Shown here one piece after another: positions 10,650-21,979 of a stretch of 64,000 nucleotides of DNA (positions are counted from its first letter, which is position 1; each line of letters starts with the position of its first letter). A program made the translations under genes and the position numbers. The stretch is taken from positions 70,001 through 134,000 of the forward strand of contig CAUYUJ010017892.1 in assembly GCA_963575745.1 (NCBI GenBank), written 5' to 3'. Under the pieces are notes generated by a model. It ran no database searches, had not been told where the DNA came from, and saw only the letters and a list, made by a program, of their open reading frames with translations. Origin of the DNA: Prorocentrum cordatum. Taxonomy: Eukaryota > Sar > Dinophyceae > Prorocentrales > Prorocentraceae.

Positions 10650-12105
10650 CCCACAGCCAGCTGCAGCGGGCAACATCAATACTCTAATGATGAGGCGGAA
10701 TTGGGGGAGCACGCGAGGAACGGCGATGCGGAGGGGGGGGGGCATGACACTGGACGCCTCATACAATATGATGTGTGATAACCCCGTACAAATCAAACAC
10801 CTATTTCTGCGTCGCCCGTGTCGCTTCCAGATGGGTTGAATGGGCCCCACGACTGGCCAATCGGCCCCACGGCGACCGAATACGGATTCAAGGGCCGCCT
10901 GATCGGGACAAAGCAATCTCAGAACGGGGCAATCACAGCTCGATACGGGTCCACTGTGGCCTCGATACTTGGCTAATGCATCGTCAAACATTTCCCCAGG
11001 CAACACAAAACTGCCGCAAGAAAGACATTTGACACCCCCTGCGACCGAAACTTGCTCAACTAAACTTCCTAAGATTTGGCGGCACCTCCGCTGGTCTACC
11101 CAATGGCGACTGCCAAATCTACGGCCATGATATTCTCCTCTACGCATGACGCGCGCCACCCAATACACCCGTGATTGCATGTTCTCTCTGCCTCAATGGA
11201 CCTAGTGACCTAGAGGACGAGAGTCTGACACATTTTTAAATTTTGCGCAATTTGCGCGGGTTTCACAAAGTTGCCGGAGAAACATGTCATCTCGTACAAG
11301 GCGGCACAGTCTTAGCACCGCTTCATACGATATGCAAAGCGTTTTGGGCTGAAGGCAATGATTAAACGTCGGCCGAGGCGAGGCGAGACACAACAGGTGA
11401 GCAACGAGGACACAAGGGAGGACTGGGAACCCGCCAAGAATATACTGCAGGAAGGTGCAGCAGGCAGAAATCGCAACTTTTCAAGCGCGCGCGTGTCTTC
11501 CCTTGGGGTACCCAAGAAGAACAAATATCCCCAGCAAGTCCGGCCAGTGATAGTCTTGAACCTGGGTGCGATCCTCAAGTCGCTTAACACAGCCGAAGGA
11601 CCGCCCCACAGGACCTCCGAGAGAGCCCAGGAGCGGCCCAGGAGAGGGAACCATTTTATAGCAGGCTCCAAGATGCCCCCAATACGTGGTTTGTTCGATC
11701 TTACCTCTCTTTTGAACTTTTCATCGGCCTCAGGACTGCTTTCTGACCTGATGAGGGCGGCCTTCGAGGCCTCCACGTCCTCGTCGTCCTCCCTGTCCTC
11801 CTGCTCCTCCCCCGGTCCCTGGCGAAGCTGTCTTTGTTTCACTCAGATTTGTCCTTCTGCGGGGGGCAGGGTTACACAAATAGTTGATTTTGCCCTACTG
11901 CTTCTCCTGCTCGTCATTCTGGTCCTCATCCTAACCTTCCTTTTTCTCCGAATGCTGCCTCTCCTTCTGCTCCTCATTCTCCTGCTGCTGCTGAGGAAGA
12001 TGATCGCTGTGTTGATACTGCTGCTGATCGTCATCCTTATCCTGCTGATGTTCATCCGTCTCCTCCTCATCATTCTCCCCCTCGCGGTCCTACTGCTGCT
12101 GCTGC
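10650..12105. other. No gene recognised
   Basis: Mostly non-repetitive. A minus-strand frame over 10,608-11,180 is open but matches no family I know. 11,760-11,820 starts a pyrimidine-rich zone leading into the CAT array. Confidence 0.4.
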
Positions 12106-12107
12106 TG

Positions 12108-12133
12108 CAAATTACCATTATCACCACAACCAC

Positions 12134-12220
<87 letters not shown>

Positions 12221-12552
12221 AATCGTCATCATCACCACCATCATCATCATCATCATCATCCTCATCATCATCATCATCATCATTATCATCATCATCATCG
12301 CCATCATCATCATCATCATCACCGCCATCACCATGAACAACATCGCCATGTTCATCAGCATTACCATCACATCATCCGCATCATCATTCTCATTATCGTT
12401 ATCACCATCACCATCACCATCATCAGCATCATCATCACCACAACCATCATCATCACCATCACCATCATTATCATCATCAACATCATCATCTCTATCATCA
12501 ACACCACCATCATCACCACTATCATCATCATCACCATCACCATCACCATCAC

Positions 12553-12590
<38 letters not shown>

Positions 12591-12670
12591 CCAAACCATC
12601 ATCATCATCACCATCATCATCATTACCATGACCATTACCATCATTATCATCATCGTTATTATCATCTGGC
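12108..12670 (+). repeat. (ATC)n array, about 560 bp
   Basis: Nearly pure ATC triplets at 12,130-12,330 grade into ATC/ACC interrupted repeat. 11,890-12,100 is a related CTG/CTC-rich flank. Poly-Ile, Met or His frames are artefacts. Confidence 0.95.
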
Positions 12671-12679
12671 GGCTGCTGC

Positions 12680-13090
12680 TCCACATATTATCCACGATGC
12701 AAGCGAGAATGAATAGTATCCGCAGGTGGCTGATAACGAGACGCAAGAGGAGGATGAGGGACAGCATAAGGAGCCTGCTGCAGCTACAGGTCTAACATAG
12801 TTCTACCAGGGCTACAACTTTGAAGCTTTGTTATAATCGTTTGTCAGCTCCAGGTCGAGTGCACTCAGTTTATTGCTACAACTGTAATGCAACCTTCGTG
12901 CGACTGCAACACAACACATATGCTGCGACGCTAATATTTTCAGACGAATGCGGCCTATGGCCCTGTTAGAATGCTAACAGTATTTGGGTGCGGCTCCATT
13001 GTCATTCACCTAGAGCTGGCCACACGTCACGCAGGCCCTCACTGAAGCTACAGCTCTAATCCCACCAGCGCTCCGGGCGGTGGTGGTTTA
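12680..13090. other. No gene recognised
   Basis: Non-repetitive sequence between two microsatellites. Nothing supported. Confidence 0.4.
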
Positions 13091-13094
13091 GGGC

Positions 13095-13230
13095 GCTTTC
13101 TCCTCCTCCTCCTCCTCCTCCTCCGCCCTTTCCTCCGCCCTCTCCTCCTCCTCCTCCTCCTCCTCCTCCTCCTCCTCCGCCCTCTTCTCCTCCTCCTCCT
13201 CCTCCTCCTCCTCCTCCTCCTCCTTCCACT
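13095..13230 (+). repeat. (CTC)n array
   Basis: About 130 bp of CTC triplets with CCG interruptions, giving a polypyrimidine plus strand. Confidence 0.95.
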
Positions 13231-13379
13231 TTTCTCCTCCCTGGGGAAGGGCTTGCCCCTGGCCCCCTTCCCCTGGGCCTGGCCGGGGAAGGGGGGGGAG
13301 AGGCGGCGCGTGCCAAGGTGGGAGCGCCCAGCACGGCCCAGCAGCGTTCCAAGAAGGCTTTCGGCAGGCTGACACGGCC

Positions 13380-14440
13380 TCCATGCCCCAAAAGAGGCCC
13401 CCAAGAGGCCCCAAAGTAGGCCCCAAGAGGCCCCAAAAATGCTTCAAAAGAGGCTCCACGAGGCCCCCAAGAAGCTCAAAAGAGGCTCCAAGAATGCTCT
13501 TTTGGGCTCCAAGAGCATTCTTGGAGCCCAGAAGAGGCTCCAAGAATGCTTCAAAACTCTTTCTAAGAGGCCCCCGAAGAATGATGGGTTCCAGAGGCCG
13601 GCCGACATCCCCAAGTCGGCTCCACGCGGCCACGGAGATTCCTCAGGAGGCCCCCCAGAGGGCCAGATCATTCCCAGACCTTGCGAAGTCACTTGGTCTT
13701 TGGTCGTTTTGGCCTTTTCACTTCCGAATGGCTTCTGAGGCCTCAATCTGGCTCTAGGATGGCCCGACATTTCCCCAAGAGGGGCCTACCATGGCCCCAA
13801 GACGGCCGAGAGAGCGCAAAAGAGCGCCCCCGACGGCGACTTTGGGGGCCACAGACGGGTGTGGGGGACCTTGTTATGATCCCCCTTTCTTTTATCGATG
13901 TCATCCAAGATTGCCTCAGGAAGGCCCTTCAGGCTTCCAAGAGGACCCCAATAGATCACCGAGATGGGCTTCACATGGCTCCAAGAGTGCTTGGAAGGCT
14001 TCCAAATGGCCCCAATAGAGCTCCAAACGGTTACGTCGTGATCCATGGGCGAATATATCCGCCACCGTGCCTCGAGGCACGAAGTGGAGTGTTCTCAATC
14101 CCCTGAGCTTCAGTCCTCAATCCTGAGCATTCCTTTATCGACCCAGAGCCCACATTCCAAGTTTCTCTGGGGCTTGCCGCGTGCCTCCTAGGGTTCCTAG
14201 CGGCTTGTCGCGTGAGGCCCCCGAGATCGCCCCAAGACGGCCTAAGAGGCTGCCAAGACGGCCCAAGAGGGCCCCAAGACGGCACAAGAGGCGACCAGAC
14301 GCCCTAAGAGGGCCCCACGACGGTCCCAAGAGGGCCCCAGGGGCCCCCAAGAGGCCCCGAAGAGGATCAAAAGCGGCCCCGAAATGGCCCCCCAGATGAC
14401 TCAAAACTGCTTCCAAGAGGATCACGAAAAGGCCTCGTAC
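13380..14440 (+). repeat. Dispersed CCAAGACGGCC-type repeat
   Basis: CCCCAAGAGGCCCC and CCAAGAATGCTC variants on the plus strand, broken at 13,690-14,200 by less repetitive sequence. A block at 14,055-14,130 (CCGCCACCGTGCC, then TCCTCAATCCTGAG) is shared with 61,745-61,835. Confidence 0.7.
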
Positions 14441-14689
14441 GAGATCCCAACGAACGTCTACGAAGCCTCCGAGGCACTGAGGCAGGATGGGCCGACAAAT
14501 ATATCGTATGCTGGGAGCATGGGTTGTTTGAAGAGTGCTGCAAGCGCATGTCGTTTTGCAAGTGCCTGGTCCTGGGAGACCCACGCCTTCGTGCGAAGCT
14601 GGGCGAAACAACGCCTGCAAGCAAGAGTGCCGACCGCGTTCTTATATTCGGGGATGTTCGCGTGGGCCGACAACCTTTGAGTCTCTCGC

Positions 14690-14890
14690 CGTGTACTCGG
14701 CATTCCCTGACGGTCGAGCGCGTTCCGTCTTCTCCTCTCCTAACTCGGGGGGGTCCTTCCTATGGATCTTGTAGATGGATGGACCCCTAAACGGTGTCAT
14801 GCGACATGGCGACGATTCTCCGGTAGGCAAGGTAAAAGTGTATGTGCTGCGCGCGCACTGGATGACGAGCGCATCTTTTCCTGCCTAGGA
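14690..14890 (+). repeat. Diverged copy of a segment found at 22,525-22,680
   Basis: Shares in order GGCATTCCCTGACG, TATGGATCTTGT, TGCGACATGGCGA and GGATGACGAGCGCA with the downstream segment. Probably another 3' fragment of the element at 21.3-22.8 kb. Confidence 0.5.
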
Positions 14891-15040
14891 GGAGGAGGAG
14901 GAGGAGGAGGAGGAGGAGGAGGAGGAGGAGGAGGAGAAGGGAGGAGGAGGAGGAGGAGGAAGAGGAGGAAGAGGAGGAGGAGGAGGAGGAGAGGAGGAGG
15001 AGGAGGAGGAGGAGGAGGATGGAGGAGGAGGAGGAGCCTC
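14887..15040 (+). repeat. (GGA)n array
   Basis: About 150 bp of GGA/GAA triplets, a polypurine plus strand, complementary to the CTC array 270 bp farther on. Confidence 0.95.
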
Positions 15041-15287
15041 GCCCGAAGGGGCGCCGACCCCAAAGCAGGTCTTACAGTGCAGGCCCGACCACAGGAAACC
15101 TTCCACAAGAAACCCACCCCTGAGACCCCAGGACGTCCACGGCTTCTTGGCGTGGTAACGTCACGCGTTCCATCGCAAAACCATCGAAACCCAGGCAACC
15201 CGGTGCACACTGGAGGCAAGCAGGGTGTTTCCTGGCCTGGGTCTCCACTGCACGGCGCCACCCGTCCGAGTAGTACTTTTCTTCCTC

Positions 15288-15412
15288 CTCTTCTCCCCCT
15301 ATTCCCCCTCCCCCTCCCCTCCTCCTCTTCTTCTCCTCCTCCTCCTCCTCCTCCTAATTCCCCCTCCTCCTCCTCCTCCTCCTCCTCCTCCTCCTCCTCC
15401 TCCTCCTCCCGA
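15288..15412 (+). repeat. (CTC)n array
   Basis: CTC triplets with CCC interruptions, most regular at 15,312-15,408. Confidence 0.95.
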
Positions 15413-16094
15413 CGTAGCCCCGAAATGTCATGAGACGGGCCCGCGGGCGCCTCCTGTCGTCCCAGGGCCCCGCTTCGACCTTGTTCGCCTCGAGCTGCCT
15501 TCCCAGCCTCGGCTCGAATTCGCATTTCAGGAGCTGTCCGCCCACCGCTTACCCCAGATTTCGTAATAAAAGGGAGGGGGTCTGGACCCTCCAAGACAAG
15601 CCATTTCAGACCTCCCCCGTGGGAGAACCGTCCAAAACATCGTCCCCCCCCAGACCCCCCAGGCCCTCCAAGATAGCCTGGAAGAGAGCCCCCCCCCGAA
15701 ATGAGACCCCCCTCGATTTATTACGAAATCTGCAGTACCCCCGAACTCCCTGTCCCTTCGGTGACATCAGGACGGTCATGCCGCCGATCGTCGGTCGACC
15801 ATCCGTCCGTGTTTCCACCACGATCTCCGCTGGTCCACCGGGAGCTCGGCTCTTTCCACTGGTTCCCCGAGGATGAGGCATCCCTGCAACCACGGCCTCG
15901 ATCATAACACTTTTTTGCGTCGGCGGCCAGGCAGAGTAACTGCGCTGGCGGAGAGCTAACTCAACGGGTGTGCCGTTGTAGCGAAGTGTGCCACTAGGCA
16001 ATCCCTCCATCATAACACTTGCCCCTGCCCTCTCCTCCTCCAGAGGAATGGCACTTGCCAGCACGGACATCATCGGAGACGTGCGTTCGCCCTC

Positions 16095-16640
16095 TTCTGG
16101 CACTGCTACCTCTCGCCGGGCCGGCTACGTGTCCATGGTCACCTTCGCCAGCCTCGGCCCCGCCGCGATCGTCACAACGCCTGCGCGGCGCGTCCCATCC
16201 GGGACCAGAGTCGTCGTCCCGTTCACTTCCTCGAGCAGCCAGGTCGGGTGTCGCGGCAACCCCGTGATCTTCTGCACCAGCTGTACCTCTCGCCAGGCCG
16301 GCTACGTGTCCATGGTCACCTTCGCCAGCCTCGGCCCCGCCGCGATCGTCACAACGCCTGCGCGGCGCGTCCCATCCGGGGCCAGAGTCTTCGTCCCGTT
16401 CACTTCCTCGAGCAGCCAGGTCGGGTGTCGCGGCAACCCCGTGATCTTCTGCACCAGCTGTACCTCTGGCCAGCACGGCTACGTGTCCATGGTCACCTTC
16501 GCCAGCCTCGGCCCCGCCGCGATCGTCACAACGCCTGCGCGGCGCGTCCCATCCGGGACCAGAGTCGTCGTCCCGTTCACTTCCTCGAGCAGCCAGGTCG
16601 GGTGTCGCGGCAACCCCGCGGTCTTCTGCACCAGCTGTCT
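16095..16640. repeat. 177-bp tandem repeat, three copies
   Basis: Anchors GGCTACGTGTCCATGGTCAC at 16,123, 16,300 and 16,477 give an exact 177-bp (59-codon) period and copies are over 95 percent alike. Both strands stay open: plus 15,988-16,704 (238 codons) and minus 15,994-16,779 (261 codons). The most protein-like frame is a third one, on minus (LPRHPTWLLEEVNG, then AGVVTIAAGPRLAKVTMDT), but it meets TAG once per copy. Coding status is undecided. Confidence 0.9.
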
Positions 16641-16954
16641 CCCGCTGGTGGGGGGCAGTCCACCCCGATCCAGTTCCAGGGGTCTCTTCAGACGCCAACG
16701 GTAGGACGGGCTCGGGCAACACATGTTCTTTCTTACTATCGTTCACTCCGGTCCTATCAGCCTCAGTGCTTGTGGCCAAATGCCGGGGATTCGGCCCTGG
16801 TGTTGTGCGCCATCATGAGAACTGCTACCGTCGTGAGCCTCATGCCGTGCGCCCTGATGGTGACCTCCATTTTAGAGCGAGCACCTCTCGATTTCTCGCC
16901 ACCATTGAGCGTCCAGCCTTTGCCGAGGGCACCAGGGACACTTTCCTCCTCCTC

Positions 16955-17145
16955 CTGACTCCTCCCCCCTCCTCCTCCCTCCTCCTCTTCCCTCCTCCTC
17001 CTCCTCCCTCCTCCTCCTCCTCCTCCTCCCTCCTCCTCCTCCTTCCTCCTCCTCCTCCCTCCTCCTCCTCCTCCCTCCTCCTCCTTCTCCCTCCTCCTCC
17101 TCCTCGTCCTCCTCCTCCTCGTCGTCCTCCTCCTCCTGGACACAG
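16955..17145 (+). repeat. (CTC)n array
   Basis: About 190 bp of CTC with CCT and CGT interruptions. Confidence 0.95.
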
Positions 17146-17432
17146 CGCTGCATGGCTCCAGAAGCAATGCTACGGCAGCGTTCCCCACGAGGCGGGGCCC
17201 GCCGCGCTGCACAGGTCGGGCACGCCGCAGCTGGCCACCGCCGCGGCCCACGCTGCGTCGACGTGGCCCCGCAGATGCCAAGTTGCCGGGGAGCTCGCAG
17301 ACGAGGAGACTTGGCCCACACGCAGCCCAGCCCAAGCCGGGAGCTGCTGGGTGCTCGTTCTGGGGGCCTTCCTGGAGCCGCTCGCTCCACTCGTGCGCCG
17401 AAGCTGCGTCGAACGTCGGTCGATTCGGATCG

Positions 17433-17525
17433 ACCCTGAGTCGAACCTGAGTCGAACCTGAGCCGAACTTGAGTCGAACCTGAGTCGAACTTGAGTCGAA
17501 CTTGAGTCGAACTGGGGTCGAACAG
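17433..17525 (+). repeat. 11-bp tandem repeat
   Basis: Eight or so copies of CCTGAGTCGAA/CTTGAGTCGAA. Confidence 0.9.
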
Positions 17526-17559
17526 ATCCGTTAGGTGGGCTCCAGGAAGGTCCCCTAAA

Positions 17560-18300
17560 CGAGCATCGAGTAGCTGCGTGCCCAAAGTCCTATGCGAGGT
17601 CCTCCTGCCGCGGACTGCGCACGACACCAAATTCCTCTGCACGGATGCCCGGTCGCTGGTCTGCTCCTCAGACGCGCAACTCGACTCCGACATCCAGAGC
17701 ACGGACGAGTTCGACACTGGCACCCGTGCCGTCGAGATCGAATCCAAGAGGCAGCGCTGGATGCCCGAGCAATGGGAAGCCATCGAGCGCGTGGGCATTC
17801 TGGCTGTACCTGACGACCCAGAAGTGGGCATCACGCCGGCGGCCAGCTGGTCCAGGCTCCACGAGCGCCTCGAAACCATCCGGGGCCTCCCGGGATCAGC
17901 CGCGATCAGATCGTGCGCTGTGTCTCTGGCCTGTGTTCTCTCTGTGTCTGTGTCTGTGGCCTGTGTTCTCTCTGGCGCCACCCCAGGCCACGGGCGAGGT
18001 GGCGAGGTCCGTCTTGAAGACAACATGCACGTGGTGCTGCAGAGGGCGCTTCTGGGCCCTGAGCCCCAATCTGCACCCAGCACTTACCACGGTTCTCACG
18101 GCGATCGAGACGATCCCGACGTGGGACCTGGAGTGGAGCTCTTCCCTGAAGTGCAATGTCGACCAATTCTTGGACGCAGAGGGCCTGGATTCCGCACCTT
18201 CCACAGGGACCGCGGCGTCCGGCTCGGCCTTCGCGAAAGAGAGAACACGATCGCCGAATTGTCCGGCTTTTGGTCGGCGCACGACTCTCTGGAGTCTGCA
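17560..18300. other. Open but unassigned sequence
   Basis: Plus-strand frames are open through this region, but the 193-bp inverted-repeat element just downstream interrupts them and I recognise no domain. 17,930-17,990 has a small GTGTCTGTGGCC duplication. Confidence 0.3.
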
Positions 18301-18304
18301 CGAA

Positions 18305-18497
18305 CGAAATGGGTACCGAAAGGATGGGTACAATGCCCAACAACAATTCCCGCTCATTTTGAACAGGACTCGCTGTCCGCGCCGCCGCGGCCCGTGTCCA
18401 TTCGAGACAGGAGGCCGCCTGCCCAACAGCGGCCGCTGTTGGTTTGGGACAACATTTTTTGTTGGGCATTGTACCCATTCTTTCCGTACCCATTTCG
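18305..18497. mobile_element. 193-bp terminal-inverted-repeat element (MITE-like)
   Basis: Left arm starts CGAAATGGGTACCGAAAGGA (18,305) and runs through TACAATGCCCAACAA to about 18,348. The right arm, 18,449-18,497, is its reverse complement with few mismatches. The core is GC-rich. No transposase and no clear target duplication were seen. Arms of about 45 bp and small size fit a miniature inverted-repeat element. Confidence 0.7.
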
Positions 18498-18739
18498 GGT
18501 GTCCAAATGGAGGGACGACAGGGACAAGGTGGCGCACCTCCTCTGGCAGGTCTGCCGAGGGCGCGCCCGCTCCTCCGGCAGACACCACGCGCGGAGCGAT
18601 GCCGCAGCGCGTCGAGGAGGTCGGCGCGTCGGCCTGGTCAGAGAAGCCCGGGCACGACTTCTCGGGATGCTTCGCCAACGGAGCGCTACCTGAGAATATA
18701 CGTCTTCGTGTGCGGAGCGACCTCTTCGCCTGCCCGGGG

Positions 18740-18960
18740 GCGCCGGTGCATGGACCAACGGTGTCCTCACTGCGGCGAGGAAGCGTGGCCCAGCTGGCGC
18801 CACCTCGCCTCCAGCTGCCAGAGCGAGTCTTCCTGAGACTTCTGGAAGCAACTCAACGCCCTGTACCGCATCACGCCCTCCTGGCGGGGAAATCATCCCC
18901 GAATTACGACTGCGTCGGGCTGGGCTACTTTCCAGGCGCATCCTTCATGTAAGCGGCGCA
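18740..18960 (+). pseudogene. Retroelement-like 3' ORF end, broken copy
   Basis: Encodes CPHCGEEAWPSWRHLASSC, a C-x2-C-x9-H-x4-C pattern like the zinc knuckle in the tail of many non-LTR reverse transcriptases. A TGA at about 18,834 cuts the frame where the copy at 21.8 kb reads on. Sequence beyond the stop still matches that copy (CTGTACCGCATC, then CGACTGCGTCGGGCTG), so this is a decayed paralogue. No reverse transcriptase domain is visible, so the retroelement origin is an inference. Confidence 0.45.
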
Positions 18961-19195
18961 GTGAGCTCATGGTCGTCGTAGTGCGCATGGGCTCATTGTT
19001 CCTTGATGCGCTTTCGCTTTCGAATGATCGTTCGCGTATTTTCCGAATCATATTTGCACTCTCCTTTCTTTGTGTTGCAATTCTTCATGCTCTACGTTTC
19101 TTCAACTAGCTTTCTCAAGTTTTTCGAGGTTCTAACCGGCGATTGGTTGTTCCTGCTGTGCACCATGACGATTTCCTTTCCTGGCCATCGAGCAG
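18955..19195 (+). repeat. Downstream part of duplicated segment, copy 1
   Basis: GCGCAGTGAGCTCATGGTCG (18,957) through GTTCCTGCTG and CACCATGACGA (about 19,172) matches 21,980-22,190 in the same order and orientation, with an internal length difference. It could be the 3' untranslated part of the element. Confidence 0.7.
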
Positions 19196-20164
19196 CAGCC
19201 CCTTGGCTGCGCCATCGTGGCCTCGGCGGTGGCGGGGGCGTCTCTGGCTAGCTGGGCCAGGCAGCGCCGCGACAGGGACCGGACGCGCGGCCGAAGAACT
19301 GCAACCTCGGGCCCGATGTGCCGTAAAAGCGCCAGCACGGCATGCACCAAAGGGGGGATTGTCTCGATTCCTGCTCTGGGGAGCTGTCGGGGGATGCTCT
19401 TGCGCGCTGCCCCCGGGGCCCGGGGGGCCGCTCGACCGCCGACGCGCACGAGCGCGAGCACAACACTTTCACGCTCGAGCCGATCGAGTTTTTAGGGGAC
19501 CTTTCTCGTGCATGGGCCCTGTGGGGAAAGAGAGTTCTTACGAGTGCAACTACGGGGAATATCGCGACTCTTACTGGGGGGGGGGCCCGGCGGGGAACCA
19601 CCCGTCCACCGATGCGACCGAGTACGCGTCCAGCTTCACGCTCGAGCCGAGCGAGTCCCTGGTGATCCGCCTCGTGCCTTTCGGATCCGACGAGAAGGAC
19701 CTCTTCACCCGATGCATGTCTGCCGAGTTGCCTCGAGAGCATGGGGATCCGCGCCATGGAGGTGGCGGGAAGGGAGGCAGCAGGCCCGCCGAGGGCCTGC
19801 GCACCGAAGGCTCCATGCAGCCGCAGCTCTCAGCGGGCTGGCCACCGCCGTCGCAGAGCTCCCCGCCAAACTCGCGGGCCAAGCCCCCGCCCCGGCGGTC
19901 CGGGCACGGGCCAAAGCCGAGGCCCAGCCGAGGAGGACAGGAGCCTCGAGGAGGTCGCCGCGGCGGCAAAACCAGGGCGCCTCGAGGACAGAGCAGCGCT
20001 GCGCGCTGTGGAACCCGCCCTGTGCGGGGGGTCCCCGTCCGAGGGTGCCGACCCGCCTCGAGGTGTCTCAAGGCGGTCGCCCTGAGACGGCTAGTCTCCC
20101 AGCTGACGGGCCCTTTACTTGGGGCCATCACGACGGGGGATTGAGGAGGAGGAGGAGCAGGAAG

Positions 20165-20761
20165 ATGGAGCCCACCGAGCCCCCCATTCTCAGCCGCCTG
20201 CGCAGCCTGCTGGGGCAAGTCGAGACGGGCGGCAACAGGAACGGCAAGCCGATTACCCAAGCCCAGGTCCTCAGCAAGTGGCGCGAGGTCATCACAACTT
20301 TTTCGAGGGGTGCCCCGCCCGGGACTCCCCGGGAGGCCTCATGGGGGTGCGAGCCCTTCGAGCCTCCGACGAAGCAGCGCTCGGTCGGCGAGCCGTGGGG
20401 CACGACCAAGATCATCGCAACCCCGACGGCGAAGACCTCCTCCTCTTCCTCCTCCTCCTCCTCCTCCTCCTCCCCCTCCTCCTCCTCCTCCTCCTCCTCC
20501 CCCTCCTCCCTCCTCCTCCTCCTCCTCCTCCTCCTTCTCCTCCTCCTCTCCTTCCTCTCCTCTCCTCCTCCCTCCTCCTCCTCCTCCTCCTCCCCTCCTC
20601 CTCCTCCCTCCTCCTCCTCCTCCTCCTCCTCCTCCTCCTCCTCCTCCCCCTCCCCCAAGGCCAGCGAGCGAGTCCGAAAGACCATGGGCAAAAGGAGCAC
20701 CATCACCGCCATTGTCCTTGACCCCCAGGGGCCCGAGGTCGTCCTGGTGGAAGGGCCGTAA
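20165..20761 (+). CDS. Hypothetical protein fragment with microsatellite-encoded Ser tract
   Basis: Frame beginning MEPTEPPILSRLRSLLGQ, with protein-like composition up to about 20,430. It then crosses the CTC array as a long serine run and resumes as ASERVRKTMGKRSTITAIVL before TAA. An upstream frame is open back to 19,508, so the start is uncertain. A further protein-like stretch (ENLTLATFRITVVEES and on) follows in another frame at 20,860-21,100, suggesting a frameshifted or spliced gene. No family recognised. Its position between the two retroelement-like copies makes a mobile origin possible. Confidence 0.3.
   Translation: MEPTEPPILSRLRSLLGQVETGGNRNGKPITQAQVLSKWREVITTFSRGAPPGTPREASWGCEPFEPPTKQRSVGEPWGTTKIIATPTAKTSSSSSSSSSSSSPSSSSSSSSPSSLLLLLLLLLLLLLSFLSSPPPSSSSSSSPPPPPSSSSSSSSSSSSSPSPKASERVRKTMGKRSTITAIVLDPQGPEVVLVEGP
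20436..20655 (+). repeat. (CTC)n array
   Basis: About 220 bp of CTC triplets with CCC and CTT interruptions, in phase with the serine frame of the overlapping hypothetical. Confidence 0.95.
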
Positions 20762-21333
20762 AGAGCCCCATCAAGACGAAAGCAAAGATCGTCTTCTCGA
20801 GAGACTGGGCACCCTGGTGCACGACCCTACATGCGAAGATGAAGGACGAGAGCCCGATTGCTCCTGAAAATCTTACTCTGGCCACTTTCCGTATCACGGT
20901 GGTGGAGGAGTCCGCCTCGGAAGCTGTGTACCAGCTGGCCAAAAGCGAACCCCAGACCATCCCCGCGGTGGTCCTCGGCGACGCCGCTGCGGAGAAGGTC
21001 CTCCGCACAAGTGTCGCAATCCGCTACGAGTCGGAGGCCACCTCCCGACAAGCCACGTCGATGCGATCAAGCAGGTTACCCCGCCCGTTGGATGCTTCGT
21101 GATGCCCCAGAGCTCCAAGGAGGTGCCGAAGCGGTTCAGCCGCAAGGACGACGAAGAGGGTGAGAATTACTGCAACCGCGTCAGCCAGCTGGTGCAGGGC
21201 AAGCGCGGGGCTCAATCTACCGACCTCACCACAAAGCCCAACTTGGGGTAGTCAGTTCAATCGCGGAGCTGCAGAACTAACGAAGTGGTTCGTCAAGGAC
21301 ACGCCTCCGAGTTGGCTCACGCCGGCTTAGATT

Positions 21334-21954
21334 ATGGAGTGTGCCACTGGGCGCGGTTTCCTCCGCGTTGCCCAGGCCTGTCGAACAAGGCACCGCGCCT
21401 GGATCTTCTTCGCCGACGCCCCGGACGGAATGCCCGCCACTACTTTCAGCTTCTCCTCCGGCATGGTGGTCACGCGAGCCCAGGCTTGTCCCGTCGCCAA
21501 GCCGGCCAAAGCCAAAGATGCTAAAGGGGAGCCTGCGCGCAGCCGCTGGGGCGCCCTAAAGCCTACGTCGCAGGCTGAACCCCTGGAGCAGTTCCCCGAG
21601 GCAGAGAGGCTGCCCGCCGCGCTCACAGGCGGTGCTGCAGCTGCTGCCGCGCCTGAGGTCAACGCGGATGGCAAGAAACCTGCAGCGCCTGCCCAAGGCG
21701 AGCCTGCTGCGCAGCGTCGCAAGGGCCCAGACGGTCAAGCAGTGAGCAATCCACATGACCCGCAGTTTAAGAAATTCTTCCACACTCGTGCTTGTCCTTA
21801 CTGCAGCGAGGAAACGTGGCCTAGCTTGCGCCACCTCGTCTCCGAATGCCAAGGCGAGTCTTTCGACAACTTCCGGAAGCAACTCAATGCCCTGTACCGC
21901 ATCGCGCCCTCCTGGTGGGGTAATCAACCCCGAGCTGCGACTGCGTCGGGCTAG
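21334..21954 (+). CDS. Retroelement-like 3' ORF end with C-x2-C-x9-H-x4-C knuckle
   Basis: A 206-codon frame whose last 70 residues are conserved with the broken copy at 18.74 kb: CPYCSEETWPSLRHLVSEC followed by NALYRIAPSW. Non-LTR reverse transcriptases commonly end in such a CCHC knuckle. The N-terminal part is Ala/Pro/Lys-rich and unassigned. The ATG at 21,334 may not be the true start, since the frame could continue from a spliced upstream exon. Ends TAG at 21,954. It could instead be a host protein duplicated with its 3' region. Confidence 0.4.
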   Translation: MECATGRGFLRVAQACRTRHRAWIFFADAPDGMPATTFSFSSGMVVTRAQACPVAKPAKAKDAKGEPARSRWGALKPTSQAEPLEQFPEAERLPAALTGGAAAAAAPEVNADGKKPAAPAQGEPAAQRRKGPDGQAVSNPHDPQFKKFFHTRACPYCSEETWPSLRHLVSECQGESFDNFRKQLNALYRIAPSWWGNQPRAATASG

Positions 21955-21979
21955 GTTGCACATCCTTAATCTAAACGGC

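Noticed and set aside
11358-12716. 452-codon plus-strand frame with long poly-Ile/Ser
   Set aside because: Produced by the ATC array; flanks show no domain.
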